Of a DNA stretch of 64,000 bases, positions 21,500 to 33,140 are shown piece by piece. Every line of letters starts with the position of its first letter. Position 1 is the stretch's first letter. The translations under genes were made by a program, and so were the position numbers. The notes below the pieces were generated by a model that saw only the letters and a program-made list of their open reading frames with translations, searched no databases and was not told the DNA's origin. The DNA comes from Undaria pinnatifida (taxonomy: Eukaryota > Sar > Phaeophyceae > Laminariales > Alariaceae): contig JABAKD010000009.1 of assembly GCA_012845835.1 (NCBI GenBank), positions 11,585,785 through 11,649,784 on the forward strand, written 5' to 3'.

Positions 21500-22934
21500 A
21501 TGAGCTCAACAAACAAGCTGTGGAACGAAAGCACCGAAGGCAAGAAGAAGGCGGCCGAGTCTGAAGCCATGGGCAATATAGGACAGCCGCTCGATGGACA
21601 GGGTGCCGTGGCGGGGGGTGATGGGCCGACGGCTGACTCCGCGCAAACTGGAGAGGGTTCCCCGGGCACCGAAGGGGAGGCGCCGAAACATTGGATGCAT
21701 ATACACCTGTTGACTTTCGCGTTGTTCGGGCCGCTCAGCTCCCAGGACGACGCCCACCTATCCCTGACATCTTCAGACGGTCCCACATGGAAAGTTTCGA
21801 CTGCAGCGCCGCTCCCGCAACAAGGTGGACTCGTCCAGTGGGTCCGCGTCACCTGTTGCGTGCATCGAAAGCCCGGACTGCATAAAGCTGCTCGCACCGC
21901 CGAACACGAAGCTGAGCCGGCGTGAGATTCAAAAGGCCCAAAAGGCGGCAACCAAGATGGAGGAAGAGGGCGGGGGTACGCCGAAGGTGGTGGACGTCCT
22001 CCAGAGGCAGCACAACGAGCGGCAAGAGGAGGTGGGGAAAGCACTCGGGGACTGGCGGGAGTCACTGAAGAGGAAGGATATGGCGCGAAAGAAGAGGAAG
22101 CTGACCACTTAAGCGAGCATCAAACTGAAGCTGCATGACAGGAAAGTCCGGTCCATCCGACGCCAGAATAAGGCGAAGCTGGAGACTCAAAACAACCTCA
22201 TTAAGCGCCTGCAGGCACAGGTGGCACTCGCCATCGACACGGGAGACGACGAAGAGCTCGCTGCCGTGCGCAAAAAGCTAAAGGTGGCGCTAACAGCGGG
22301 AGTTGAACTTGAGGAGGCACCTGATCCCTTGCTCGAAGACTACGAGGCCGCTCTCTCGGTGAGCGCATTCGAGACGACGGAGGCGACGCCAACAAGTCCT
22401 GACCCAATGGCTGCCACACCTCCGGCGATTGGAACGGTAAGCGCCCCAAACGCCGAGAGCATAGACCGTACAGATATTGCGACAACGTCGTGGGGTGGCG
22501 TGCCCGGGTCGCCAAAAAAACCCGCAAGACTCGCCGTCGAGGGAAGCGGGTCTCCCCTCGGGATGGGCGCCGACGCCTGTCCGCGCAGCCCCGTCTTCGG
22601 TGACGGCGGCTACAACTTTAGGGGGGGGCATGACTGGGCCGAGGCCTGTCCGCGCAGCCTCGGCTTCGATGGCGGCAGCTACAGCGTTTGGGGGGAGCAT
22701 GGCTGGGCCGACGCCTGTCCGCGCAGCCCCGGCTTTGATGACGGCGGGTACAACGTTAGGGGGGGGCATATGGCTGGGCCGACGCCTGTCCACGCAGCCC
22801 CGGCTTCGATGACGGCAGGTACAGCGTTTGGGGGGGGCATGGCTGGGCCGTCGCCTGTGCACGCAGCACCGGCTTCGGTGACGCCGGCTACAACTTTAGG
22901 GGGAGGCCAACGCCTGTTCAAAAATACATTTTGA
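21500..22934 (+). pseudogene. decayed coiled-coil gene with C-terminal peptide repeats (left arm copy)
   Basis: Reading from an ATG at 21500, an acidic Gly-rich N-terminus is followed, in shifting frames, by a basic helical region beginning KLSRREIQKAQKAATKMEEE (about 21,911-21,970). After one in-frame TAA (22110-22112) the same frame goes on as a coiled coil (QNKAKLETQNNLIKRLQAQV, then LAIDTGDDEELAAVRKKLKV). The C-terminus is a run of about six 20-residue repeats such as AGPTPVHAAPASMTAGTAFG, encoded by the minisatellite. The basic cluster ARKKRKLTT looks like a nuclear signal. The stop and the frame changes are identical in the mirror copy, so they predate the palindrome. I recognise no family; it may be the cargo of an unknown element. 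Confidence 0.5.
22560..22903. repeat. minisatellite of about 60 bp units, left of palindrome centre
   Basis: About six GC-rich units of 55-62 bp, each with a G run after TTAGG or GTTTG, a GCTGGGCCGACGCCTGTCC-like block and a GGCTTCGATGACGGC-like block. It encodes the 20-residue Ala/Pro/Gly repeats of the decayed gene. Confidence 0.85.
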
Positions 22935-24358
22935 CGTTATGGCTCAGCCTTGCCCCCCCTAAAGTTGCAGTCGGCGTCACCGAAGCCGGGGCTGCGTGCA
23001 CAGGCAACGGCCCAGCCATACCCCCCCCAAATGCTGTACCTGCCGTCATCGAAGCCGGGGCTGCGTGGACAGGCGTCGGCCCAGCCATATGCCCCCCCCT
23101 AACGCTATACCTGCCGTCATCGAAGCCGGGGCTGCGCGGACAGGCGTCGGCCCAGCCATGCTCCCCCCAAACGCTGTAGCTGCCGCCATCGAAGCCGAGG
23201 CTGCGCGGACAGGCCTCGGCCCAGTCATGCCCCCCCCTAAAGTTGTAGCCGCCGTCACCGAAGACGGGGCTGCGCGGACAGGCGTCGGCGCCCATCCCGG
23301 GGGGAGACCCGCTTCCCACGACGGCGAGTCTTGCGGGTTTTTTTGGCGACCCGGGCACGCCACCCCACGACGTTGTCGCAATATCTGTACGGTCTATGCT
23401 CTCGGCGTTTGGGGCGCTTACCGTTCCAATCGCCGGAGATGTGGCAGCCATTGGGTCAGGACTTGTTGGCGTCGCCTCCGTCGTCTCGAATGCGCTCACC
23501 GAGAGAGCGGCCTCGTAGTCTTCGAGCAAGGGATCAGGTGCCTCCTCAAGTTCAACTCCCGCTGTTAGCGCCACCTTTAGCTTTTTGCGCACGGCAGCGA
23601 GCTCTTCGTCGTCTCCCGTGTCGATGGCGAGTGCCACCTGTGCCTGCAGGCGCTTAATGAGGTTGTTTTGAGTCTCCAGCTTCGCCTTATTCTGGCGTCG
23701 GATGGACCGGACTTTCCTGTCATGCAGCTTCAGTTTGATGCTCGCTTAAGTGGTCAGCTTCCTCTTCTTTCGCGCCATATCCTTCCTCTTCAGTGACTCC
23801 CGCCAGTCCCCGAGTGCTTTCCCCACCTCCTCTTGCCGCTCGTTGTGCTGCCTCTGGAGGACGTCCACCACCTTCGGCGTACCCCCGCCCTCTTCCTCCA
23901 TCTTGGTTGCCGCCTTTTGGGCCTTTTGAATCTCACGCCGGCTCAGCTTCGTGTTCGGCGGTGCGAGCAGCTTTATGCAGTCCGGGCTTTCGATGCACGC
24001 AACAGGTGACGCGGACCCACTGGACGAGTCCACCTTGTTGCGGGAGCGGCGCTGCAGTCGAAACTTTCCATGTGGGACCGTCTGAAGATGTCAGGGATAG
24101 GTGGGCGTCGTCCTGGGAGCTGAGCGGCCCGAACAACGCGAAAGTCAACAGGTGTATATGCATCCAATGTTTCGGCGCCTCCCCTTCGGTGCCCGGGGAA
24201 CCCTCTCCAGTTTGCGCGGAGTCAGCCGTCGGCCCATCACCCCCCGCCACGGCACCCTGTCCATCGAGCGGCTGTCCTATATTGCCCATGGCTTCAGACT
24301 CGGCCGCCTTCTTCTTGCCTTCGGTGCTTTCGTTCCACAGCTTGTTTGTTGAGCTCAT
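22918..24358 (-). pseudogene. mirror copy of the decayed coiled-coil gene (right arm)
   Basis: This is the inverted copy of the gene at 21500-22934, starting at an ATG ending at 24358 and running toward the palindrome centre. The same internal stop and the same frame changes are present. The C-terminal repeat tract differs from the left copy by a few substitutions, and its last residues are read through the 51-bp central spacer, so the two copies end in different short tails. Confidence 0.5.
22955..23290. repeat. minisatellite of about 60 bp units, right of palindrome centre
   Basis: Inverted counterpart of the array at 22560-22903, separated from it by 51 bp. Unit order is mirrored and a few units differ by single bases. 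Confidence 0.85.
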
Positions 24359-26913
24359 TCATGAAATCCGTCGCTTGGGTTCCAGATCGTAGCTGCTGCT
24401 GGGGGGCGTTCCTGGTAGGAAAAGACGTCGGCAACGGTAGGTTTAGGCGTTTGATTCCATGTCGGCTTTGTTGGACTAACCAGTCGAGTGGTTTCAGATA
24501 ATGGAGAGTACATGCATCGGTGTGAACGCCAATCCCCGATTTTTAGCACTGGGCACTGGCTGACTCAGTCAGTATCGATTGCACTGTGGTAAGCCTCAAT
24601 CAGGATACTAGTCTCCAGCAATATATTGGCCGAGCGCAGCCGCCTGGCTTCCCTTGGCTCGTGGGGGGGGGGCGCTAGAGACGTCGCCGAAGGCCCCAAA
24701 AATATGCATTTTCGCGTGATTTCCCATTACAATCGGGGCCCAAAACTGTATTGGCCGGGGGTGGTTGCGGTCAGCTACACAGAAAAAATGAAGAAAACGT
24801 AAAAAACAATACGTGCAACGTGTGGCGATGATATTACCTTGTCATGTTGGTGTTTGGGTGGGGGCATTCTAAATCGTTCTGACGTCTCATCATATTTAAT
24901 ATATACCTTGGTAATATTTAAGATTACTCCATCGCTCCTACCCTTGGGGCACAGGGTAATAGGCTCTGACCAGCAAACAAAACACAGGAGAACACGAACA
25001 AAAAGCACGAAAAAAAGTACGAAGAAAGTACGAGACAGCGAAGGAACGCTGCGTAACCGGTATCAGGTATCAGGTACTCAACGCAGATAAAGAGACCAAA
25101 CTTGAAACAAATGGAACGACAAAACGCGTGAAAAATGTAAACCGCCGGGCGGTGACGGAGGTCTTTTAGCGTCCCAACATGAAGGAAGCGATTTGAATTT
25201 GAAGGAAGGCGTAAAAGGAGCATCAGCGGGGTGGCGGACATGTTTCAGCGAGCAAAAAAAAGACAAAACCCCCCGAAAGTTACAAGTGAACAGCAAAGAG
25301 AAGGAAATAAAACAAGAGATGATAACATGACAACATGGCCAATGCAATGTAGACAAGCGCCTGTAGGATACACCGCAACTTCGCGTCATGTTCCACATAT
25401 CTGCAACAACAACGAAAGTACACGTACGTGCATAAAAAAGGAGGAGAACAGCCCACAATATGGCCCACTGCAAGGAATGGGGGTCCCTGCTTCCTTGACT
25501 AATCAACCAGTATTATTACTAGTGTTCGAAACTTCGGCAACGCGTGCAACTCACGTGTCCAAGCATGTCGATACATCCCTGTGTAGACTATAGAGCTGCC
25601 CGCCTCGTCGTACCGAGCACACAGCTTTTTCCCATCTTGGAGGTAGCCGCACTTCACATCTGCGAGGCAAGGAGAAGCAGAATAGTTGGTCACCGACTGT
25701 CTTCGCGGCGTACGCAATACGCTCGTTTTGGACAATAAACAACTGCGGAGGTGTTGCACTAACGCACGATGTACGGGATCCACAGTGCCGCGCTGGTCAT
25801 TCCGTGACTCTGTTCCGGTGCTACGTACCCGGTATATCTTATATATTTTTTATTTTCTTCATTTTTTTGCCTTTTCCGCAGCAGCTACATTATTTCCGGT
25901 ATAACAGCGGTGTATTTTACACGTCTCACGTAAAGCGTTACACCTCCTCAGCCACAGCTTCGTTGCCGCCGAGTGTTATACATGCGCAAAGCTTTCGCTC
26001 ACTCCAACACTTTTACAAATACCAGCATACCGCTATAACGCACGCCTTGCTGTTTTTAACGCATGCCTTGTTGTGTTTGAATCCCGTCAAGAGATACGTC
26101 CGAATTTTCGTCATTTTGCAACCCTGACCTGTGCAACAAAATTGTGGTCCTCGTCCTGTGCGGGGCGCGGGGTTCTGTTAGACTTTTGCATCAGTCGGTT
26201 TGCCAGTGGTTGGCATTGTCGCCGAAGTTTGCAGCCTGAAGCAACATCGGCGACGGGAGAACTCGAACGTTTTTTCAGGGTGACCAATAGATGGCAGATG
26301 GCAAAGTCGTATTTATAACGCTAGCCGCTGAAGCGTTTACCACGTTGGAGCGTGCGTCTGAGTGATCTCGCAGTAGTACAAAGCAAAAAAAGCCGTCAAC
26401 GCAAGCGTTCTTTCGCGTCTCATATGCAGAGGGAACGAAGCTGCTGTGGTTGAAGAGGTAGCACGTTTTCCGTAAGGGGTTATTCCTACCGCTAGAACAT
26501 TACATACCATGTGGCTTCTGCTGGAAACATGTCTTGCAGCTTCTTTACTCGAAGAACATCGACAAAACAGCAAAACCACAGGCGAAATATGTCCGGAGTG
26601 GCCCCTTCAAGCTAGTCCCGCGGCCGTCCGACTAGTCGTAACGCGCTTCTTGGTGTCGTGGTGTCTTCGTTTCACGCGGACGTCACAGCAGCACCAGACA
26701 CATATTTACAGCAGTATTCAGCAGTATTCATAATAGCTCGCTGAAGATGCTACAGCAGGAGTACATTGCAGCCGGTGACGTGGGCTCTGCAGCAGCAGCA
26801 GTAGACAAAGCAGCAGTAGACTGCTGATAGGTACCAGGTATATGACAGCAGGTAAGATACATATCATACGCGTACGTACACGCCACAGCTGCCAGGTATT
26901 CGTATTTCTATAC
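22955..26913. repeat. right arm of giant palindrome (uninterrupted)
   Basis: This is the reverse complement of the left arm, with the centre a 51-bp spacer at 22904-22954. The arm lacks the LTR element and shows the unoccupied site near 24,911-24,915, where the left arm has a CCAA duplication around the element. The outer border coincides with the start of a TA-flanked inverted-repeat element at 26913. Differences from the left arm are single bases and short indels in runs and microsatellites. Confidence 0.9.
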
Positions 26914-27782
26914 CGTAAACTACACAAGATAACACACCCCCCACAGAATACGACACCCCGGTGGTAATTTTGGGCGCATTTTTGCAACCGTCGATTTACC
27001 ACCGGGGCTACACAAGATAACACACCCCGGTGATAATTTTAGCTACGCCGCATACATTCACGGGGCCCCTTATTTCTACCACCGGGGTCATAGAACATCT
27101 GCCCCGTGGGCACACAACACCACACCCTGTGTGCGGGGGGAACACCCCGTGTGGAGACCTCCAAGAACATGAACGTTGAGGGGGAGCAGAATGCCTCTGC
27201 AATTACCCCCGCTTCTCCGAGAACTGCTTCGACCGCAGCAGTACAGCAAGCGCCACAGATCACGTCGTTCTTTCAACTCCAGCGCACTTCTCCTACACAA
27301 GCGACTCCTGCCACGAGTCCTCCTGCTGCTGCTGCTGATCTACCAGCAGCAGCAGCAGCAGGCACCAACATGACAGCCCCTGCATCGCCTCACCAGCAGC
27401 GGCTCAACTCTACAAGGAGTGTTTCGGTATCCCCCCCCAAGCACGACCTGTGGGTGTTCGGAGGTTATCACACTCCCTGGTTTATCACACCCCCTCATTT
27501 ATCACACCCCCAAACACACCCTGTGGGTGTTCGGACGTGCCATCACACCCCCTGGTTTATCACACCCCCACATTTATCACACCCCCAAACGTACCCTGTG
27601 GGTGGTCGGACGTGCTATCATACCCCCTGGTTTATCACACCCCCTGGGGGCCGCCGCGACCAGCACTCTATCACCGGGGCTACACAAGATACCACACACC
27701 CCACAGGATACCACACCCGGTGATAATATTTTCAAGCGCTCAAATGTATCACCGGGGGTGTGTTATCTTGTGTAGTTTACGG
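26913..27782. mobile_element. TA-flanked inverted-repeat element (870 bp), no transposase
   Basis: It begins CCGTAAACTACACAAGATAA and ends with the reverse complement, about 28 bp, and is flanked by TA on both sides (26911-26912 and 27783-27784). Parts of its terminal sequence (CTACACAAGATA, CCGGGGTGATAATTTT-like) recur inside near 27,005-27,040 and 27,675-27,730. An Ala/Pro-rich open frame (from about 27,169) and a minisatellite fill the middle. The TA duplication suggests mobilisation by a Tc1/mariner-type transposase; no coding part of one is present. A second element with the same design lies at 44644-45584. Confidence 0.75.
27449..27655. repeat. minisatellite of about 75 bp, nearly three units
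   Basis: Units start TGTGGGTGTTCGGA and contain CCCCCTGGTTTATCACACC and a CATTTATCACACCCCCAAAC block. It lies inside the TA-flanked element. The recurring ATCACACCCC motif echoes the element's own terminal ACACACCCC. Confidence 0.85.
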
Positions 27783-27825
27783 TACTACGCACAACGTACA
27801 CGTGAAAAAATAGTTTTTATACCGT

Positions 27826-28341
27826 CTACAGTGTACCGACTAGAAAAAATCGTTTGCTTGTGGAAACCAACGTCAAGAGCTCGCCTGAGAGGGTAGTCTT
27901 GCCGAGCATATCTTCGGTGAGACAGTCAGGAAGCTTCTCAATCTCCCCCTCCTGACACAGCCGGGTAAGGACACGCTTCAACACGAAACCTTTGTACGTC
28001 TTGGTCACCTCACGATGCCTGCTGGCGGTGCTCATCTCCACGCCGCAGCGTTTGACGCCGAGGACAGCGTAGTAGATCAGCGGGTTTTGAACAAGCTTCA
28101 GGGTGTACGCGCCTGGGGTAGGTTTTGAAGCGAGACGACCCTTGAGTCGTTCGAAACACCATTGTGCGTACGGGTTGCTCTCGATCTCGAACTGGCTCAT
28201 GATTGGTGTAGTCCACAACTTCTCTCTGTCTCGTGCTGCTTGAGGCCAGCGTGGACATGCTGCGTGCTGCCCGCTGCCCAGTTCAAGTTTAAACCGCATA
28301 CAAAGACCAACAAATACTATACGAAAACCATCTTCGAACAT
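27826..28341 (-). CDS. unrecognised ORF, 171 residues
   Basis: An uninterrupted minus-strand frame. A likely true start is the Met of MSQFEIESNPYAQWCFERLK (about residue 48), because the upstream part is less protein-like. The remainder is a mixed helical/strand sequence with balanced charge, including VLGVKRCGVEMSTASRHREV and CLTEDMLGKTTLSGELLTLV. I recognise no family and see no membrane segment or zinc motif. It lies between the TA-flanked element and a telomere-like repeat, and may be a relic exon of a host gene or part of another mobile element. Confidence 0.35.
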   Translation of the reverse strand: MFEDGFRIVFVGLCMRFKLELGSGQHAACPRWPQAARDREKLWTTPIMSQFEIESNPYAQWCFERLKGRLASKPTPGAYTLKLVQNPLIYYAVLGVKRCGVEMSTASRHREVTKTYKGFVLKRVLTRLCQEGEIEKLPDCLTEDMLGKTTLSGELLTLVSTSKRFFLVGTL

Positions 28342-28515
28342 CAGAAACCATGGGGCAAAAAATTGAAAAAATTATCGCCCAGTTATTTCTGGAGCCTCCG
28401 TGATCGAAACTACCAGGTACAAAATAATCGCCAGGAAAAAAACATACCTGGTACTTCGAAGTAATACGTATTAACAGTTGGTCTGAGTTCGATTATATTT
28501 TTTTCCCCAGGCGAA

Positions 28516-28680
28516 CGTGCAAGGTTTTCAGATTTGCACGTGTACTCAACACTGCCCCTGCCGACCTCGAGAGCAGACCTCGAGCCCCCCAAAGGGATGG
28601 GTTGGGGTTAGGATTAGGATTAGGCTTAGGGTTGGGTTAGGGTTAGGGTCAGGGTAAGGGTCAGGTCTGGGGTTTTCAGC
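28516..28680. repeat. dispersed repeat with telomere-like (TTAGGG-related) units
   Basis: It starts CGTGCAAGGTTTTCAGATTT and contains a GACCTCGAGAGCAGACCTCG block. It then runs through about nine imperfect GGGTTAGGG/GGATTAGG/GGGTCAGG units. The same sequence in the same order lies at 46611-46750, where a complete inverted-repeat element is visible. Here the right inverted repeat is missing or diverged. Confidence 0.7.
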
Positions 28681-28787
28681 AAATAAAAAAGAGTTGGTCG
28701 ATGCCGGAACTTGACTTGTGGGAAAATATGAATCCGCATTTTTCCGGCGTAGACCCAAAGAAAAAATATATCCTCCGCAGCGCGAAC

Positions 28788-29286
28788 TTAAAAGGAGTCG
28801 TGGTGCCGGATGTTGGGAGGGAAGGGACGCAAGGGGTATCAGCTTCGCTTGGAGACAGCACCGGTTCTTCTTTGATTATTTCTTATTACTGGCGTTGAGC
28901 TATGAGAAGCTCGAAGGAGACAGGAAAGGGGAAGGAGTGAGAGCATGGGGGTGGGGTGAGGCTCACAGAGTTCGCTTCACCCTCCAGCATTGCTGCTGTG
29001 CTCTCTTCTGGACCTTTACCATGACGGAACGTACAAGAAACGTTCTCCTGGGTGTTCTATATTCCCAAGAGCGCTTAACGCGCTTACTTCTACCTATCTT
29101 GTCCAGAGGAGGACGTTCCATTACCGAGAACGTTCTTGTGGTATAAGCTAGCTATTCTCTACGGGTTATCCGCTTCACTAAGAATATTCCGTTTTAAGAG
29201 AATCTTCTTGTGACCAATAGAATAGACCGTAACTCTGCGGACTATCTTGCCGAATCTATTGCCCGCTATACCGACACTCTATTACA
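28788..29286 (-). repeat. 3' LTR of the NADAR-bearing element
   Basis: 499 bp. It is the partner of 39006-39501, with a few small differences, and the left GAAC copy precedes it. It contains two copies of an AACGTTCT-type inverted motif around an AGCGCTTAACGCGCTT segment. Confidence 0.93.
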
Positions 29287-31260
29287 TTAGCCCACCCTGA
29301 ATAGTCGTATATGCAGACCTGAAGACGGTCGAAAGATGACGACAAAGTTCATCCTAAAAGACCGGGAAAGGAGGTCGAAGATGCGGCTATTCGAAACAAA
29401 CACATGAGGCTATAGATTCCCCCACACCTCGTAATGAGGCCTAAACTCCAAGGATAGGGCTATTCACTAATAAAGCAGATCGCTAAAAGACAGGCCATAG
29501 GAAGAGAGAGGAAAACAGAAAACCCAGACTGGAGCAACCTATGTACAGTATGGAAAACTTGAAACCAAAAAGGAAACCTTAAGACAAAGGGAAGGCAGCT
29601 AAGAAAGGCAGATATCAAAGCGAAGGCAAAGAGGAAACAGAAACATATTTCCGGAGCGATCTATGTAGGACCCAGGGGGGAGCGAACGGAGAGTCGTTCG
29701 CCGTACAGGGTCGGTTACTCGAAAGCAAAGGGACATCACCCAAATTCGAAATTATATATGGCCGGGAGGCATTACGCGTAGCCGCGTGGCCGAGGCCCGA
29801 AGAAAATGAAAAGTAACACGTAAGGCAAAACGAACGCTGCTAGGTTGCCGTAAGGCTTGCTAAAACTAAGGGGCTGCTAGGACCACTTGGTAGAACGAAC
29901 AACGTGGCGACTTGGTAGGTCTGTTTGCGCTGGGAACAAAACCGGCAAACGTAGCAAGGTAACTCAACCAACACGAACAGAAAGTCAAGGTAGCCAAAGA
30001 GGTACGCGAGTTGATCGACCTAATTCGTTCAACACAGAAAAAATGTCAGCAGCGCTGAGCGACGGAGATAGCATGCCAAAACAACGCCTACAGGGGGGGT
30101 CGACTGGCGCGTCATATAGCGCAGAATGGCAACGCAACGTGTACACCTAGAAGAAAAAAAACAGGAACCAAAAGACTCATAAGAAAGGGAGAGCATAATT
30201 ACCGCCGTGATCGGGAAGTTCACGGGAACCTGAACACACTTCCAGGGGATCAACCGTGGCAGGAATATGATTACTGAGAATTCGGCAGTCATGCGGGGCG
30301 GTAAAAGCTACCGTGACCCAAACACGAAGAAAACACGAGAAGACAAAGAAAGAAAGAAAGGATGGTCGGCATTCCGGTGGTCTTGCAAGTCTGCAAGGCT
30401 GCCCGGGCCCTACTTGGCAAAGTGCGCAGAAAACCGATCAGGCCTAGAGCTCGGCGATGCCGTCAGGGCAAAGCGGCACCGGCGGCGGTCAGGATACAAC
30501 ACAAAGATCGAGCGCCTAGGGGCAAAATCACCGAGTATCGGCGGAGGAATCGTGAAGTACAAACACAAAAAGAAAACGAGACGACCACGGTTCGGAAGCC
30601 TGGACGAAACGAGACTAGCGGAGACCGTAGTGGTAGAGAAAAAACAAAAAAAAACATAAAAAAGAGGGGGGGAGGAACACCTTAACACACCCTAGGTACG
30701 AGGCGGTCCTGGTTCGATAGCCATCACGGAGTGGGGCAAAGGAAGACCGGGTCGTCAGACGGGCGTACCTAAAACACTGCATACTGCAGAAAATTATTAA
30801 TACCGCTCTACCACCACGAGTTGTCAGCCGTCACGGAGTGGGACAGACGGAATCGATGGTGGTGAGAAAAAGAGGCAAACGCTGGTATGAAGAACAAACC
30901 AAAAGCGGAGGTATTGCGAGGGACACCTCAATGTTAAAACCAAATTCAAAGCCTGATAACGGTTGTAGGCCAACCACGAGAAGACATGACGAAAAAAAAA
31001 AACACTCTATTAATAGGTGGGAAGAATGACCACGATAATACCACTAAAGTTACTGCAGGTTGAAGGCTGACTATGAAGAATCATTCCCAATGCTACCGTA
31101 GGTGAAAGGCCTAACCATTAGGTAGTACTATCAAAGCTGTTGTAGAAGGCTGACCGTGAAGAACTAATCCCAAAACTACTGTAGAATAACCAAAAACAGA
31201 TAAAACACCCGAAACTAACCAATGGGGGGAGTTGGAACGGTAGGGGCACCGCGGGAAGCA
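29287..31260. other. long untranslated 3' region of the NADAR-bearing element
   Basis: About 2 kb between the integrase tail and the 3' LTR. The plus strand is A/G-rich. Loose repeats are visible: CACGGAGTGGG near 30,726 and 30,833, and GGCTGACC/GGCCTAACC-type units near 31,060-31,180. Short plus-strand open frames (for example 29,887-30,150 and 30,267-30,659) are Lys/Arg-rich and look like by-products of composition. I see no env-like gene. Confidence 0.5.
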
Positions 31261-31329
31261 TCAGAATTCCGTAGCACCCCACGGGATAGGCTCCCATGCC
31301 CATGGCGTTGAAGGGCACCACGATCCGGA

Positions 31330-33140
31330 GACGGCGTTCCGGGCGGTAGTGTAGCGAGCTGGCTGGAGGTCGATCTTGATCGGGCCGGGGTCGTCTAGGA
31401 ACCTGATTATGTAGGAACTACCCGGGGAAGGGTCTGGGGGGGTTCGCGAAGAGGCGTCCGGTGGCGCGCGGTGAGCGGTCTTGCCTAGCCACCAGAGGCC
31501 GTCACGTGCCTTGTACCAAACGTGTGCCCCGGAGGGGAGGGTGGAGTTTCTGAAATTGCGAAGCCAAAGGTCGCGGGGGACCAGGGTGTAGCCGGGGGCG
31601 AGGAAGAATTGGCCTTGAGATCGGGAGAGCTCGCGGTGTGCGGCGCCGATGCGCATCTGGCGGTAGAGGCGGTTGGTCTGACGGTGTTGTGTCGGCTTCC
31701 CGGACCAGTAGAGTAAAATATGGCGCCTTAAGTGTTGGAGGTCGAGCTCGCGTTCCCACGAGGGGCTGAGGATTCCGGTCCAGTGGGTCTCGTATAGAAC
31801 GGCGATGACTCCGCCGCGGCCGCGTACGAGTTGGTGGCCGGTGATTTGCTCAACCCCAAGGCGCTCCGGTGGTGGTGTGACGTCGTCGAGGGTGACGTGG
31901 TAGGGGGGGGACTTGGCAGCGGAAGCTGTGAGGACGCATGTTGTGAGGTCCGCTGGTAGGTGCTTGGGTATATCGCTGGTGTCGTCGGGGTTGTGGCAGG
32001 GCTTGCACCGTTTGACGGAGACGCGTGGTTTGGAGTCCCGTCCCGGAAGGTCTGAAGGTAGATCGAGGAAAAGCAGCTTGTCTTGTAGCGGCCGGTTGTC
32101 GGGGGTGTCGGAGGCTGCAGTCGGGCCCACCGCGAGGATCTTGAAAGGCCCGTTCCAGTTCAACGAGAGTTTCGTCTTCAGAACGGTTGCGTCGGTGCCC
32201 TTCTTGGCACCCTGGCGGATAGTGGAGGCGGAGTTGTAGACCCAGGCCCAGCCGCCAACGGAGAAAGGGGGGGAGGCGAGGAGGGCGGCCATGATGGGCG
32301 CGTTGCGGCGTTGTAGACGCGAGACGGTGAGTCGGTGGAGCTCTCGGACGAGGGAGTAGGCGCGTTGTTGCCGATCGGTGGCAAGGTTGATGTAGACTAG
32401 GTGGTCGCGATCCAGGCTCTGGTGACCGCCGATGTTTTCGGGTTCGAAGACCGAGAGCGGGAGGCGTGGTAGGCGGCCGATGTGGATCTCGTTGGGCGCC
32501 AGTCCGGTGGCGGCGTTGACAGAGTTGTTGTAGGCCGCCGACACGTGCGGCAGTAGCACGTCCCAGTCGGTTTGCTTTTCGTTGCCAACCATGGAGAGCA
32601 TCTGGGCCAGAACATGGTTGACCCGCTCGACGCCGCTGTTGGTGCAGGGGTGATAGGCGCTGGTGTTGACCTTGCGGATGCCGACGCGGTCGTAGACGAT
32701 GGTTGCCAGCTTGGATGTGAATTGTTGACCATTGTCGGAGAGGAGCGTCACCGGGCACCCCCAGAGAGGGATGTACTCGTTGAGCAGGATGTCGGCAGTT
32801 CCGGCGGCCGTGAAGTTCTCTGCCGAGACAGCGAACATGTCGGCCCGGCGGCTGAAGCGGTCGGTAAATGAAAGGATGTGCACGTTCCCGCGCGGTGTGA
32901 GAGGTAGGGGCCCGAAGTAGTCGACGCTGACGGTGATGCCAGGGCCGTTGGGTAAAGGAAGGGAGAGGGTCGGCCAGCGAATGGTGTGTCGGGAGGTCTT
33001 GCGCGCCTGGCAGTGAAGGCAGAGGCGGATCCACCAGCGGGCGGAGACGTCCATGCCGATCCACCAGTAAAACCGTGCCAGCATGCGAACCGTCCGGGTA
33101 ACTCCAAGGTGTAGGGAGGTGTCGGCGTGGCATGTGTTCA
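31330..33140 (-). CDS. integrase and C-terminal tail of the NADAR-bearing element
   Basis: The zinc-binding HHCC region lies at about 33,000-33,135 (H...H...CLHCQ). The catalytic core includes SVDYFGPL, LLSDNGQQF and CTNSGVERV. A Tudor/chromo-like tail follows at about 31,330-31,550, with VWYKARDGLWWLGKTA, RFLDDPGPIKIDLQPARYTT and SGSWC. From memory, similar W-W-x-G-K...FLDDPGPIK...GSWC tails occur in oomycete Gypsy elements; I could not check this. Confidence 0.85.

Larger units (their letters stand above)
10777..22903. repeat. left arm of giant palindrome (interrupted by an LTR element)
   Basis: Excluding the LTR element at 12787-20942 and one 4-bp CCAA copy, this arm is about 3.97 kb. It matches the reverse complement of 22955-26913 almost base for base, with roughly 1% differences by eye. 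The outer part (10,777-12,786) has no recognisable gene: it holds CTG-rich stretches near 10,870-10,985 and many short frames. The inner part (20,947-22,903) holds a decayed coiled-coil gene and a minisatellite. The outer border coincides with the putative Helitron 3' end. Confidence 0.9.

Noticed and set aside
10777-26913. Polinton or other virus-like element with long inverted repeats
   Set aside because: No polymerase, integrase, ATPase or capsid gene lies between or within the arms; the only integrase belongs to the nested LTR element.
27449-27655. CRISPR-like array
   Set aside because: Only about three diverged units of 75 bp without constant-length unique spacers, in a eukaryotic inverted-repeat element.
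28701-28787. Short frame starting MPELDLWENMNPHF at the left edge of the LTR element
   Set aside because: It can be read on past the insertion site for a short distance, but the peptide is too short and featureless to call a gene.
30267-30659. Lys/Arg-rich 130-codon frame in the 3' region of the NADAR element
   Set aside because: Composition-driven by an A/G-rich strand, on the strand opposite to the element's genes, without recognisable features.
31850-33133. Arg/Pro-rich 427-codon frame overlapping the integrase
   Set aside because: Same strand but wrong frame in GC-rich coding DNA; no family features, while the integrase frame has all expected motifs.
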